Of a stretch of 64,000 nt of DNA, positions 54,965 through 63,980 are shown in pieces; positions within the stretch are counted from its first letter, which is position 1, and every line of letters starts with the position of its first letter. The notes beneath the pieces are model-generated. The model had not been told where the DNA came from and made no database searches. It saw nothing but the letters and a program-made list of their open reading frames with translations. The stretch is taken from NCBI GenBank assembly GCA_013177805.1, contig JABLXU010000009.1:1-64000 (forward strand), in the 5' to 3' direction. The translations under genes and the position numbers were made by a program. Source of the stretch: Candidatus Omnitrophota bacterium (GTDB lineage: Bacteria; Hinthialibacterota; Hinthialibacteria; Hinthialibacterales; Hinthialibacteraceae).

Positions 54965-55774
54965 ATGAGCACCTATGTCCACGGTTATTCCGGACCGGAA
55001 ACCCAGCGGCTGCGCGACCAGTCGCTTATTCTCAGCGAGTTGTTGCATCACGACACCCGGTACCGTCCCGGGGAGCGCGTGCTGGAAGCGGGGTGCGGTG
55101 TGGGCGCGCAATCCGTCCATCTCCTGGCAGGCAGCCCAGGAATCTCTCTGACATCGTTGGATCTCTCGCTGGATTCCCTGCGCCATGCCCAGGCCGCCCT
55201 GCACAACACGGGAGGGCCTTTGCCCGGTTTGCTTCAGGCCGATCTTTTCCATCTGCCTTTCCACGTGGAGACGTTCGACCACGTGTTTGTGTGTTTCGTG
55301 CTCGAGCATCTGCCGGATCCCGTGGGCGCACTGCAGAACTTGAAATCCGTCCTGAAACCCGGCGGGACGATTACGGTGATCGAGGGCGATCATGGTTCCT
55401 GTTTCTTCCACCCCCGCAGCGAGGAAGCCTGGCATGTTTGGAATTGCCTGATCGAGGCGCAGGCGCGGCTGGGAGGCGATTCGCTCATCGGCCGGCGGCT
55501 GTATCCCTTGATGGCCGAGGCAGGGTTCGCCGGCCCGCAAGTTTCTCCCCGGTTCGTTTATGCCGACGCCGGCCGCCCGCAATGGGTGGAATACTTCACG
55601 GTCAAAACCATCATCGCCATGGTGGAAGGCGTGCGCGAACAGGCGCTGGCGATGGGGCTGACGGATTCCGCGCGGTGGGAGCGGGGCATCCAGGCCTTAT
55701 GGCAAACCGCCACCCCGCCGGAGGGCGTGTTCTGCTACACCTTCTTCAAGGGCGTGGCCCGCAAACCGCTGTAA
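54965..55774 (+). CDS. Class I SAM-dependent methyltransferase
   Basis: This 269-residue cytoplasmic methyltransferase has motif I VLEAGCGVGAQSVHLL, SLDLSLDSLRHA (acidic residue for the ribose), ADLFHLPF and FDHVFVCFVLEHLPDP, and LKPGGTITVIEGDHGS. The first residues (YVHGYSGPETQRLRDQS) are typical of the UbiE/small-molecule methyltransferase type. The substrate is not evident; the upstream secreted protein is no guide. Motif I and the post-I region are intact, so it should bind SAM. Confidence 0.9.
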   Translation: MSTYVHGYSGPETQRLRDQSLILSELLHHDTRYRPGERVLEAGCGVGAQSVHLLAGSPGISLTSLDLSLDSLRHAQAALHNTGGPLPGLLQADLFHLPFHVETFDHVFVCFVLEHLPDPVGALQNLKSVLKPGGTITVIEGDHGSCFFHPRSEEAWHVWNCLIEAQARLGGDSLIGRRLYPLMAEAGFAGPQVSPRFVYADAGRPQWVEYFTVKTIIAMVEGVREQALAMGLTDSARWERGIQALWQTATPPEGVFCYTFFKGVARKPL

Positions 55775-55788
55775 CCGGTCTCCTGGAA

Positions 55789-57534
55789 TCAGTTCGCCTT
55801 TCTCCGCTTGAGGATCTCTTCGGCCAGGCGGCGGCGCAGATCCATCAACCGGTTCCCATCCGGTTCCCAAGCGGCCCAGGTGGGAACGGCTTGCCGGACG
55901 ATTTCGTCCACCACGGTCTTCCCTCCGAGTTTTTCCAGCAACGCAAAATATTCGTAATCTTCCATGCCGTCGCGCAAGGCTTTCAGCCGCAGGCTGGCAA
56001 TAGGGCCGTCGATCCCCGCGTCGTTGCCGGGATAAAACAGCGCGCCATCTCCGTTGAACCGCAACCGGAATCCCGGATCATCCCAGGGATTGCGCCGGGG
56101 CGCCTGCCAAAAGACCGTGGACCAATAGAGCAGGCCGGTGATCCCATACCGGCGGTTAAGCCAGGGCGCGATCCGGTACGCCGTCAGCGGAAAGTCGATT
56201 TGCCAGTAAGGGGGATTCCCGTTTTTTACCTCCTCAAACCGGGGATGATAGGAAGGGGCCGCCTGCACCAAGGCGGTGTAGCTCCACACCGCATCGCCTT
56301 GCGCTTGCACCCGCTTCACGCTGTCTTCGTCGATGAACCCGAAGAGGGGGCACCAGATGTCGATCGCGCCGTCCAGGACACCCCAGGCGGGATCTTGCCC
56401 ATACGGCTGTTCAACCACCAGGCGGCGGATGCGCGGTTCGGCCTCGTGGAGCAAGGCGCCGAGTTGCCGCACTTCTTCGTATTGTCCGGCGTCGTTCGGT
56501 TCATCCAGCATGTAATGATACGCCCCGGATTCCCAGCCTTTCGATTGGAGATACGCATACCACGAACGGTAGAACCGGATGGCCTTGGGACGGTCCGCGC
56601 CGAGCGCGTCCCGAAACGGCGCGCGGGGGATCTCGAGATTCGTGACATGCAGGCGGTTCACGTATTCGGTGATTTGTTTGTCCAATTCCTCCGTCATCTG
56701 GATCGATCCATCCTCGGCGGGTTCCGGTAACCAACGCGCGGGCAAGGGGGGATTGAGGCGGTGGGCGGCCATCATCGCGGCATAGCGGTCCTCCAGGCGG
56801 TGGAATTCCGGTGAATCGCGCTCGATGCCGTGATAGCGGGCCAAATAACCAAAGCCGCCGAAATGATTCTCGTGCGTGGGGCCTGCCGGCAGCGTGAAAT
56901 CCCACACCGTGAGTTGGATAGGCAGGTCCACAGCCTCCGCGTTGCGTGCCCAGACGCGGATTTCTCCGGCATAGGTACCGGCCGGGGTGTTGGGCGGGAC
57001 ATGGACATCAATCCAGAGCGGTTGGTGGTGATCCTCCCAGAGATCGAATCCCGCCGCGCCGAATCGGTTTCTTGGAGCGTTTTCCTCGTTCCATTGGGGG
57101 ACCGGGACCGCTTCGCCGGAATAGGGATCGCGGAAAGGAATCAAGGGATCGGGAAACAACCCCGGCGCTTCGGTGGCCCGGGGGGATGAATATTTCACCC
57201 GCACATATTCCTCCCGGTAGAGAACGATCCGCTCCGCGGGGATTTCATCCCGCCCGCCCCGCAAGGAAGTCACCTCCGCATCGACGCCGCGCAGAGATCC
57301 GCCCCGCGCCGTCACCACGGCTTGAAACGACTCGGTTTCGTTTTGGGCGCAGGCGATTTCCGCCCGGTCTTTCCCCTGCCAATCCCCCGTGATGCCAATC
57401 CGGAGGGTGGGAGGTTGAACCGAGAGATGAATCCGGGTTTGGCTGAATCCCGGCAAGGGATAAATGAACAAAACCATCCAAATCGGATAGCATATGGACA
57501 GGGCTCGTATTGATTGGTTCCACATTCTCCTCAC
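55789..57534 (-). CDS. Secreted glycoside-hydrolase-like protein (DUF4091 type)
   Basis: This 581-residue protein has a signal peptide (ALSICYPIWMVLFIYPLPGFSQ). The N-terminal beta-sandwich (about 30-220) has LWIDVHVPPNTPAGTYAGEIRV, the usual opening of DUF4091 proteins. The C-terminal (beta/alpha)8-like part has YHYMLDEPNDAGQY, a place for an acid residue, and WPQ-type blocks such as GFIDEDSVKRVQAQG and LYWSTVFWQAPRRNPWDD. It ends with LKALRDGMEDYEYFALLEKL, the DUF4091 hallmark. These proteins are thought to be glycosidases acting on plant or microbial polysaccharides. It converges on the methyltransferase gene with 14 bp between the stops. Confidence 0.8.
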   Translation of the reverse strand: MRRMWNQSIRALSICYPIWMVLFIYPLPGFSQTRIHLSVQPPTLRIGITGDWQGKDRAEIACAQNETESFQAVVTARGGSLRGVDAEVTSLRGGRDEIPAERIVLYREEYVRVKYSSPRATEAPGLFPDPLIPFRDPYSGEAVPVPQWNEENAPRNRFGAAGFDLWEDHHQPLWIDVHVPPNTPAGTYAGEIRVWARNAEAVDLPIQLTVWDFTLPAGPTHENHFGGFGYLARYHGIERDSPEFHRLEDRYAAMMAAHRLNPPLPARWLPEPAEDGSIQMTEELDKQITEYVNRLHVTNLEIPRAPFRDALGADRPKAIRFYRSWYAYLQSKGWESGAYHYMLDEPNDAGQYEEVRQLGALLHEAEPRIRRLVVEQPYGQDPAWGVLDGAIDIWCPLFGFIDEDSVKRVQAQGDAVWSYTALVQAAPSYHPRFEEVKNGNPPYWQIDFPLTAYRIAPWLNRRYGITGLLYWSTVFWQAPRRNPWDDPGFRLRFNGDGALFYPGNDAGIDGPIASLRLKALRDGMEDYEYFALLEKLGGKTVVDEIVRQAVPTWAAWEPDGNRLMDLRRRLAEEILKRRKAN

Positions 57535-57670
57535 CTCGTTTCCAGAATCGGGACATCCAGGCCTGAAGGATCATTTCCCAGGCCCTGGCCCGAGAACGGT
57601 GAGATTGTACCGCATCGGAAAGAGTATGGCGACTGGATCTCGGGGATTTGGGATATAGCGCGGCCGGTGA

Positions 57671-57704
57671 AAAGAAAAAAGGCCCGGTTGACGCGCCAGG
57701 CCCT
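57671..57704 (-). terminator. Rho-independent terminator after the secreted lectin-like gene
   Basis: On the minus strand GGGCCTGG pairs with CCGGGCCT (two G-T wobbles) around an 8-nt loop. It is followed by TTTTTTCTTTTC. It lies about 30 bp after the stop of the gene at 57734. Confidence 0.7.
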
Positions 57705-57733
57705 CGAACATTACTGCATGAATGAATTACAGA

Positions 57734-58486
57734 CTACTTAAACAATTCCCAATTCTCGGTGGAGGACGCAATCCCGATTGGCCGGCCAAGATACACATCG
57801 CTCACCTCGGCGGTCACCAGTTGCGTATCTTCGGTATGGGAGGTAATGATCAACCCATACGCTACCGTATCCTGCATGGTGATGGTTTTGATCGAATGCG
57901 CAAAATACCAGGTTTTCCCATCGAAAGAATATTGGGAAACAAACACATTATCCGGCAACCGCGTGGCCCGGACCCAAATGCCCGCCGGAGAGCCGATATC
58001 TTTCCCATCCTTCAGAACCTGAATGTTCGATGAGGTCCCGCCTTCCGAAGCGCGCCACTGCGTATCCACCCGGTCGCCCAAGGCCGGATTGCCCGCGCCA
58101 CAGCGCAACTCGATCCAGTAATGCTTGGATTCGGGAACATTCCCTTTTTCCCGGATCATGACGCCGATTTTGGCCCAATCATTCCCGCCGTCGTTCGACC
58201 CTCTGGCATCAACCCATTTCACCTTGGCGGAAATGGTATTGGGACCCGAAAGTTCTTTGTAAATGAAGAACGCCTCGTCGCCATTGTCCCAGATATCGCG
58301 TCCATTTCCCTTCAGCGTATAGACCCCGTTGCTTTCCGTGGCGCTCCCCGCCACGGCCACATGGCCATAGGCCGCCGCATCCAAGGTTACCGCGTTCGGG
58401 AAAATGCCGACCTGCGCCATCGCTCCGCTTCCGGCCAGCCACATCAAGCAGGCCAGAATGCCAATCACTCTGAATGACTGTTGCAT
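57734..58486 (-). CDS. Secreted concanavalin/DUF1349-like beta-sandwich protein
   Basis: This 250-residue protein has a signal peptide (FRVIGILACLMWLAGSGAMAQ). A single jelly-roll domain follows: AAAYGHVAVAGSATESNGVYTLKGNGRDIWDNGDEAFFIYKELSGPNTISAKVKWVD, DWAKIGVMIREKGN, KHYWIELRCGAG, and YGLIITSHTEDTQLVTAEVSDVYLG. The pattern is that of DUF1349/regulation-of-enolase-like glycan-binding modules. No catalytic residue is apparent. The start is the only ATG that opens the signal peptide. A clear terminator lies downstream at 57671-57704. Confidence 0.8.
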   Translation of the reverse strand: MQQSFRVIGILACLMWLAGSGAMAQVGIFPNAVTLDAAAYGHVAVAGSATESNGVYTLKGNGRDIWDNGDEAFFIYKELSGPNTISAKVKWVDARGSNDGGNDWAKIGVMIREKGNVPESKHYWIELRCGAGNPALGDRVDTQWRASEGGTSSNIQVLKDGKDIGSPAGIWVRATRLPDNVFVSQYSFDGKTWYFAHSIKTITMQDTVAYGLIITSHTEDTQLVTAEVSDVYLGRPIGIASSTENWELFK

Positions 58487-58809
58487 AGGTTGTACCTCCC
58501 CTTTAATTAAGGTGATTAATGCTCTGGGTTGAGCCGGCCGCGCAGCGTCCCCTCCCAGGCAAATGGTTCATTCGTTTGTCAAGGAAAGAACGCCTGCCTA
58601 CCGAAACCGGGATTATTCTCTCACAGGTTCGATTGAAAGGTCAATCCATAAAATAGATTTGCGAAAGATTTTTTTATCTCCGCCTCCTATATTTACTTTT
58701 AAAAACCTAATATAAAGATTCGGATGGCCGCGTAATGACGTTAAGTCAATCTGTTTCAGGATGGTATGCAACAACCGGCCATGGCCCGCCCCTAGGCGGA
58801 AGACGCATC
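58487..58809. other. Intergenic region upstream of the lectin-like gene
   Basis: This 323-bp gap is AT-rich near 58660-58720. It lies between two minus-strand genes and probably carries the promoter of the lectin-like gene. No consensus promoter, terminator or RNA gene stands out. Confidence 0.35.
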
Positions 58810-60186
58810 TCACCAGCCGTATTTTTCGGGGCCCCACGCGGCGCGGACCTGCTCTTGTTTCACGTAGACCAGGGAGTTGTTGGGGAGATCCTCCTGGAGA
58901 ATGACGCCCGGCCCCACGATGCTCCAGGCTCCTACTTTGACGCCGGGCATGAGGATGGCGTTGACGCCGGTACGGGTGTAATCGCCCAGATAGGCGGCAT
59001 TGGCGGAATGAGAGAGGGGGATCTCGCGGCGGCCTTTGATCCGGTGGATGGTATTTTGATCATCGAAGCGCAGGTTGCCGCATACGGTAGCCGCTCCCAG
59101 ATCGGACGAACGGCCGATGATCCCCCAATATTCGCCGTAGTGGTACGAATACGCCCCGTCCATCAGGATGCCGCTGAACTCGGCCGCGTGGCCGATGACG
59201 CAACGGCGGCCGATTGATGAACAATTCCCCACCAGGCAGTATTCACGCAGGACCGAATCATCGCCGATCGCGCAGTTGCCGCCCAGGATCGCGCCCTCGA
59301 TGATACGGCTGTTTTGGCCTGCCCACAGGTTGCCGCGGATTTTTACGCCTTTCCCGATCACCGCGCCCGCTCCCGCGATCAGGTATCCCTCGATTTCCGC
59401 GCCGGGATCGATGTGGGCGGTATCCGCGATTTCATTGCCCGTAAGATTACCGCCCAAAAGCGCCAGGAATTCTGTGTTGGCGTCCAGGTAATGCCAGGGC
59501 TTGTCGAGATCGGCGTAAAAGTGCTGGGCTTCCACCGCGTGGAGGGGATCGCCGTTCTGAAGCGAGCGGCTGAGTGATTCGGCCAATTCCGCTTCGAGCG
59601 GCGGCATCGTGCCCACCTCGACCGAGGTCATCAGGCCGGGATGGTTCCCCAGATGGGGAATCATATCCCGGGAAAGAACATAGAGACCACACAAGCGGTG
59701 CGTCGCTTCGCGGGGATGGCCGAGAATCCGGTTGATCTGATTCCCGCGCAGGGTGGCGCACAACCATTCAGTTGGGGAGAGGTTTCCCAACGGCTGGACC
59801 AGCGCGGCGTGGCCGCTGGTTTCTTGGGCACGGCCGAGCAGGCGTTGGAGATCCTCGCGGGTGTAGAGGATATCACCATACGCTACCACGAAACGTTCGG
59901 CCTTCGCGCATGCCAACCCGCACAGGAGCGAATCGGCGGTGCCACGCGGCTGCTTGTGTTCGACGCATTCCACGCCCATCCGGCCTGATACGGCCGCCCG
60001 GACCTGACCGCCCAGATGCCCAGTAACCACCACGATGTGCTTGATCCCGCAGGCGTGCAACGCATGGATCTGCCAATCGATCACCGGCCGGTTGGCGATC
60101 GGCAGGGCCGCCTTAGGCCAGGTATCGCCATACGGCCACATCTTGGTTCCCCGCCCCGCCGCGAGAAGGATGGCGGTGTCGATCAT
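58810..60186 (-). CDS. Sugar-1-phosphate nucleotidyltransferase with left-handed beta-helix domain
   Basis: This 458-residue enzyme has an N-terminal nucleotidyltransferase (MIDTAILLAAGRGTKMWPYGDTWPKAALPIANRPVI), the G-x-G-T-x-M plus PKxxLP signature of sugar-phosphate uridylyl/thymidylyltransferases. FYADLDKPWHYLDANTEFL marks the end of that domain. The rest is a hexapeptide beta-helix (AVIGKGVKIRGNLWAGQNSRIIEGAILGGNCAIGDDSVL) ending LMPGVKVGAWSIVGPGVILQEDLP. GlmU-like bifunctional enzymes have this architecture, but the C-terminal motifs differ, so the second activity is uncertain. The ATG at 60186 is preferred over a GTG at 60204. It probably supplies nucleotide sugars. Confidence 0.85.
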   Translation of the reverse strand: MIDTAILLAAGRGTKMWPYGDTWPKAALPIANRPVIDWQIHALHACGIKHIVVVTGHLGGQVRAAVSGRMGVECVEHKQPRGTADSLLCGLACAKAERFVVAYGDILYTREDLQRLLGRAQETSGHAALVQPLGNLSPTEWLCATLRGNQINRILGHPREATHRLCGLYVLSRDMIPHLGNHPGLMTSVEVGTMPPLEAELAESLSRSLQNGDPLHAVEAQHFYADLDKPWHYLDANTEFLALLGGNLTGNEIADTAHIDPGAEIEGYLIAGAGAVIGKGVKIRGNLWAGQNSRIIEGAILGGNCAIGDDSVLREYCLVGNCSSIGRRCVIGHAAEFSGILMDGAYSYHYGEYWGIIGRSSDLGAATVCGNLRFDDQNTIHRIKGRREIPLSHSANAAYLGDYTRTGVNAILMPGVKVGAWSIVGPGVILQEDLPNNSLVYVKQEQVRAAWGPEKYGW

Positions 60187-60421
60187 AATGTTTTTGCCCT
60201 CCACCGGGTGGTCAAAATCAATGGATTATCCGGAAATTGATGGCTGTCTTTCAAGTAATCTGGGAAAGAACCGGAGTTAAATGCAAAAAAATGTAGTTCT
60301 TCCCTCCCCCTTCCCCTCTCTCAGAGGCGGAGAGAATGCCGGGGTTGTTTGCCAATTCAACTCGAATGAAACTCCGGCCAATCCACCTTGAAATATGAAC
60401 CTGCTTCCTGAATAAATCCCA

Positions 60422-61654
60422 TCACAGTGCCTCGTCCACATAAGTTTTGATTTTGCGGACCGCCTCGGCGATGTCTTCCATGTCCTTCTTGGATCCGAGG
60501 AAGACGTTCTGGGTCAACCAAACGGCTTCCTCCGCGCAAACCCGCTCGCACACCGGGCAGATGCCGGACCGGTAATTCACCCGGCCTTCATAAAGCGCTT
60601 TGTAGGTGGAAAGTTTCTCGGCCAGGTGGCGGAAAAAGTGAAATTCATAGAGAGGAATATAGCCGGAGGAGCAGTCGATTCCCTCTTTTTGCATCGCCTC
60701 GATGAAGCGCTTCTTGGGCAATCCTTTAAATTCTTCTTGGTGGTACTGCAGAATCCCGAGATGATACGCGTGCCGGGTGGTTCCCGCGTGGGTGCCCGCC
60801 AGGGTGACGCCTCCCACGGAATTCAGGAGACCGGTGAGATAACAGACGTTTTCCTCGCGGCGTTTCATCTGCTCCTCGACGCGCTCGAGACCGGCCAGCA
60901 ACAACGCGGCCTGGAATCCGCCCAGCCGGTGATTACCGGCCACCTCGTGATGCTCGTACCAAAGGCCGTTGCGCACGCGGCCGCAGTTGGTGAAGCTGCG
61001 GAGCCGCTCGGCGAGGCCGTCCTCGTTGGTGACGATGGCGCCGCCTTCGCCACTGGCCAGATTTTTGGAGGACTGGAAGGAAAACGTGCCGCAATCGCCC
61101 AACGCGCCCACCCGCCGGCCTTTCCACGCGGCCCCGTGCGCCTGGGCGGCGTCTTCGATCACCTTCAGGTTGTGTTTTTGGGCGAGAGCCAGTATGCCAT
61201 CCATGTCGGCGGGATTGCCCGCGATATGCACAGGAATGATGGCCTTGGCGCGGGGGGTAACTTGGGCCGCGGCGGATTCCGGATCGATGTTGTACGTGAC
61301 GGGATCGATGTCCGCGAACACGGGAATGGCATTGGCCATGAACACAGCCACCGCGGTGGCCATGAAGGTATAGGGCGGGAGGATCACTTCATCACCCGCG
61401 CCGATGCCCAAGGCCTGGAGAGCGATATAAATCGCGTCCGTGCCGTTGGTGCAAGCCACCGCGTGGCGGGCCTGGCAAAATCCGGCGAAACGTTTTTCAA
61501 AGGCCTCGATCGAAGGGGATCCAATCCCCCACCGGCCCGCCTCGAGCTCTTGAATCAGGGCTTGCTTATCGCGGTCATCAAACACGGGCCAGGGATGAAA
61601 CGGTTCGGTCCGGACCGGGGAGCCGCCCCGGAGAGCCAGGTGCGCCATGGTCAT
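60422..61654 (-). CDS. DegT/DnrJ/EryC1/StrS sugar aminotransferase
   Basis: This 410-residue PLP enzyme aminates keto sugars such as 3- or 4-keto nucleotide sugars. Family signatures are CTNGTDAIYIALQALGIGAGDEVILPPYTFMATAVAV, IPVFADIDP, the HIAGNPADMDGI block, VIEDAAQAHGA and the PLP lysine in FSFQSSKNLASGEGGAI. It continues with NHRLGGFQAALLLAGLE. AAGGAGA precedes the ATG at 61654; another ATG follows two codons later. It lies 235 bp upstream of the nucleotidyltransferase gene on the same strand. The Gfo/Idh dehydrogenase at 22754 could feed it, but that is only a guess. Confidence 0.92.
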   Translation of the reverse strand: MTMAHLALRGGSPVRTEPFHPWPVFDDRDKQALIQELEAGRWGIGSPSIEAFEKRFAGFCQARHAVACTNGTDAIYIALQALGIGAGDEVILPPYTFMATAVAVFMANAIPVFADIDPVTYNIDPESAAAQVTPRAKAIIPVHIAGNPADMDGILALAQKHNLKVIEDAAQAHGAAWKGRRVGALGDCGTFSFQSSKNLASGEGGAIVTNEDGLAERLRSFTNCGRVRNGLWYEHHEVAGNHRLGGFQAALLLAGLERVEEQMKRREENVCYLTGLLNSVGGVTLAGTHAGTTRHAYHLGILQYHQEEFKGLPKKRFIEAMQKEGIDCSSGYIPLYEFHFFRHLAEKLSTYKALYEGRVNYRSGICPVCERVCAEEAVWLTQNVFLGSKKDMEDIAEAVRKIKTYVDEAL

Positions 61655-61849
61655 GATTCTCCTTGAATCGATTTCAATCAGTGAATTGCCGCAGGATCAG
61701 ATAAAATCAAGGTAATGAAAAACCCCGGGAATATCAAGCGGCGCCTGCGTATCCGGCAAGAACGGTGCGCGGCGAAGGGAAAGGTTATAGAATAAACCGA
61801 TGGCCAATGACGCGTCGGGATCGATGCCAAAATCAGAAAGGACATTCCA

Positions 61850-62422
61850 ATGCGGCGGATCGTTCTAGTGCTGTTGGGCATTAGCGCGCTGGGCGCGGGG
61901 GCGTGGGCGGACATGCGGTATGAAGTGATCGATCTCCAGAAGCGGGCGGTGCGCCTGACCTACGAGATCGAAGACAACAAAGCAGGCAACCAGGTCTTTT
62001 ATTTCCCCACCGGCGGATTCATTCATGACGCCAGCATGGGAGACATCGAAGTGGAATCGGTCTTCGATTTAAGCCTCAAGCAAGAACAGCCCTACGAGAT
62101 GACACAAGACAAGGAAACCGGAGCGCCCCAAATCAAGATCACCTACTCGACACCCATCCCCCCAGGCGGCAAAAAACGGCTGCAAATCGCCGTGAAGGTC
62201 CACATGCCCGAATCCTTGCTGACCTTCGACAGCCAAGGACGGTATCAATTCACGTACGAAACCAGCCACGCCTTTGAATTCATCATCCCCCGGAATCATT
62301 GTGTCGTGTACACCAGTCATCCCGTTTACATTTTCGAAAAGGGCGACAAGGTTTTCTTGCAGCAGATGGACAAGACCTTGCGGAAATTGGTGTTTCAAAC
62401 GCGGCCGGCGCGGACACCGTAA
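61850..62422 (+). CDS. Small secreted hypothetical protein
   Basis: This 190-residue protein of unrecognised family has a signal peptide (MRRIVLVLLGISALGAGAWADM). The mature part is beta-rich with strands such as MRYEVIDLQKRAVRLTYEIEDN, QVFYFPTGGFIHDAS, GAPQIKITYSTPIPPGGKKRLQIAVKVHM and FEFIIPRNHCVVYTSHPVY. The pattern suggests a single beta-sandwich. One conserved-looking Cys occurs in NHCVVY. It ends 6 bp before the GT-C gene, so they are likely co-transcribed and may act together at the membrane. Confidence 0.65.
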   Translation: MRRIVLVLLGISALGAGAWADMRYEVIDLQKRAVRLTYEIEDNKAGNQVFYFPTGGFIHDASMGDIEVESVFDLSLKQEQPYEMTQDKETGAPQIKITYSTPIPPGGKKRLQIAVKVHMPESLLTFDSQGRYQFTYETSHAFEFIIPRNHCVVYTSHPVYIFEKGDKVFLQQMDKTLRKLVFQTRPARTP

Positions 62423-62428
62423 TTCAGC

Positions 62429-63850
62429 ATGAAGAGGAACCAACCGGCGCGCCTGGCGCTGGTGTTTCTGATCGCTTTCGTCTTCCGCGCCATTATGGTG
62501 GGCACAATTCCCGAGATCCGGATTTCGTCCGATTCCGAAGACTATTTGGCGTTGGCCGAATCATTGCGGACGGAGGGAGCCTTCGCGAGGGATGGCCGGC
62601 CGGAAACATACCGGACGCCGGGATATCCGTGCTTTCTGTTTCTCGCGCGATTCTTGGGGATGGAACCACCGCGGGGCATCGCGCTGTCCCAGGCGGTTTT
62701 ATCCGCGCTGGGCGTGATGTTGACTTTCACGGCGGCGGAGCGCCTGTTCGGCGGCCCGGCGGCCTGGACAGCCGTGTTGTTGCTGTCAGCGCATCCCACT
62801 GAATTGTTTTCCGTCACGTCCTTGTTGACGGAATCCCTGTTTGCCTTCGTGTTGACCGTGATCGTGTGGAGCGTGGCGGCCGGCGGAAACCAGCGGACGA
62901 TCACGGCGTTTTCATGCGGATGCCTCGCTGGGGTGGCGTGTCTAATCCGCCCGGTGGCGGCTTGGCTCTTCGTGCCGATGGCCGTTGTATTCGTTCTGGG
63001 AGCGAAAGGATTCCGGGAGCGCTTGGCGGTGGGGATTCTATGCCTGGCGGGCGGGATACTGTTCCAGGGGGGATGGATGTGGCGGAATCACGAGCGGTAT
63101 GGCTCGTTCTACCTGACCGAGATCCCGGCGGCGGCATTGTACGTGTATTGGGCGCAGTCAGCCCAGGCTTGGAATACGGGCGAATCCGAGGAAGCGCTGC
63201 AGCAACAAGCCTGGAACGAGTGGGACGAGGCGCGCGGGCGGCTGGATCCGCTCGCTATGAACCACGAATTTACCCAGAGGGCGCGCCGGATGTTGGAAGA
63301 ACATTACACCGCTTTAGGTCCGGTGTGGGCGCGGGGGATGATCCGCCAGGTGGTGGATTCATCGGCCATGAAGTTGATCGAGCGGTACCGTCCGGATTGG
63401 CCGCTGGAAGCCGGTCAACAGCGGAAAGCCATTCGAGATCCGGAATCCTTCTCCCAATTCGTTTTGGCCTTGGGACTGGGAACGATACGGGCGTTGGAAC
63501 TGGCGCTGACGCTGGTGTTGTATCTAACCGGGCTGGTTTCGCTATGGCGGTGGTGGAAAAAGCGGCCGGAACGTTTTACCCGGAACCTCGCGGTGGGGAT
63601 CGCCGGCCTGCTCGTGGCGGCATTAGTGTTAGTTTCCGCCACTCCGGCGGCCAATGAGCGGTTCCGGGCGCAATATCTCCCCCTGCTGGTGCTATTGGCC
63701 TCTTCGGTGCTGGTGGATTGGGCGCGGAGCGTGGCCCCATGGTTCCATCGTTCCGGATTCGGGGGATCAAGAGTACAATTATGGAAAACAGGGGAGGGCA
63801 AACCATCAGGTGAGCCGCCTTTATTTCATAGACATGGTGAAAGCAACTGA
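62429..63850 (+). CDS. GT39/ArnT-like membrane glycosyltransferase
   Basis: This 473-residue protein has about ten membrane helices. The first periplasmic loop carries ISSDSEDYLALAESLR and the block RPETYRTPGYPCFLFLARF, which follow the pattern of dolichyl-/undecaprenyl-phosphate-sugar-dependent GT-C transferases, with the Asp of the first loop as catalytic base. LLSAHPTELFSVTSLLTESLFAF is the typical second loop. It lacks the large C-terminal periplasmic domain and ends in a short basic tail. It probably transfers a sugar from a lipid carrier to a glycan or lipid. The preceding small gene is separated by 6 bp. Confidence 0.85.
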   Translation: MKRNQPARLALVFLIAFVFRAIMVGTIPEIRISSDSEDYLALAESLRTEGAFARDGRPETYRTPGYPCFLFLARFLGMEPPRGIALSQAVLSALGVMLTFTAAERLFGGPAAWTAVLLLSAHPTELFSVTSLLTESLFAFVLTVIVWSVAAGGNQRTITAFSCGCLAGVACLIRPVAAWLFVPMAVVFVLGAKGFRERLAVGILCLAGGILFQGGWMWRNHERYGSFYLTEIPAAALYVYWAQSAQAWNTGESEEALQQQAWNEWDEARGRLDPLAMNHEFTQRARRMLEEHYTALGPVWARGMIRQVVDSSAMKLIERYRPDWPLEAGQQRKAIRDPESFSQFVLALGLGTIRALELALTLVLYLTGLVSLWRWWKKRPERFTRNLAVGIAGLLVAALVLVSATPAANERFRAQYLPLLVLLASSVLVDWARSVAPWFHRSGFGGSRVQLWKTGEGKPSGEPPLFHRHGESN

Positions 63851-63874
63851 CATTGAGAAATCCATTCCTTCTTC

Positions 63875-63935
63875 CTCGGGGAGAGGGGAGGGTGAGGGCA
63901 TTTTTGTAGGGGCGGACCTTGGTGTCCGCCCGGAT
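63875..63935. repeat. Two adjoining palindromic intergenic repeat elements
   Basis: The first part (GGGGAGAGGGGAGGGTGAGG) is the dispersed family in a purine-rich form. It runs into TTTTTGTAGGGGCGGACC, where GGGCGGAC (63910-63917) pairs with GTCCGCCC (63924-63931). The TGAGGG-to-TTTTGTAG junction also occurs at 7068-7083. Confidence 0.55.
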
Positions 63936-63980
63936 CATCTTGCTTGATGAACCGAATTTATTCCTGGGAGTCCTGACGCG

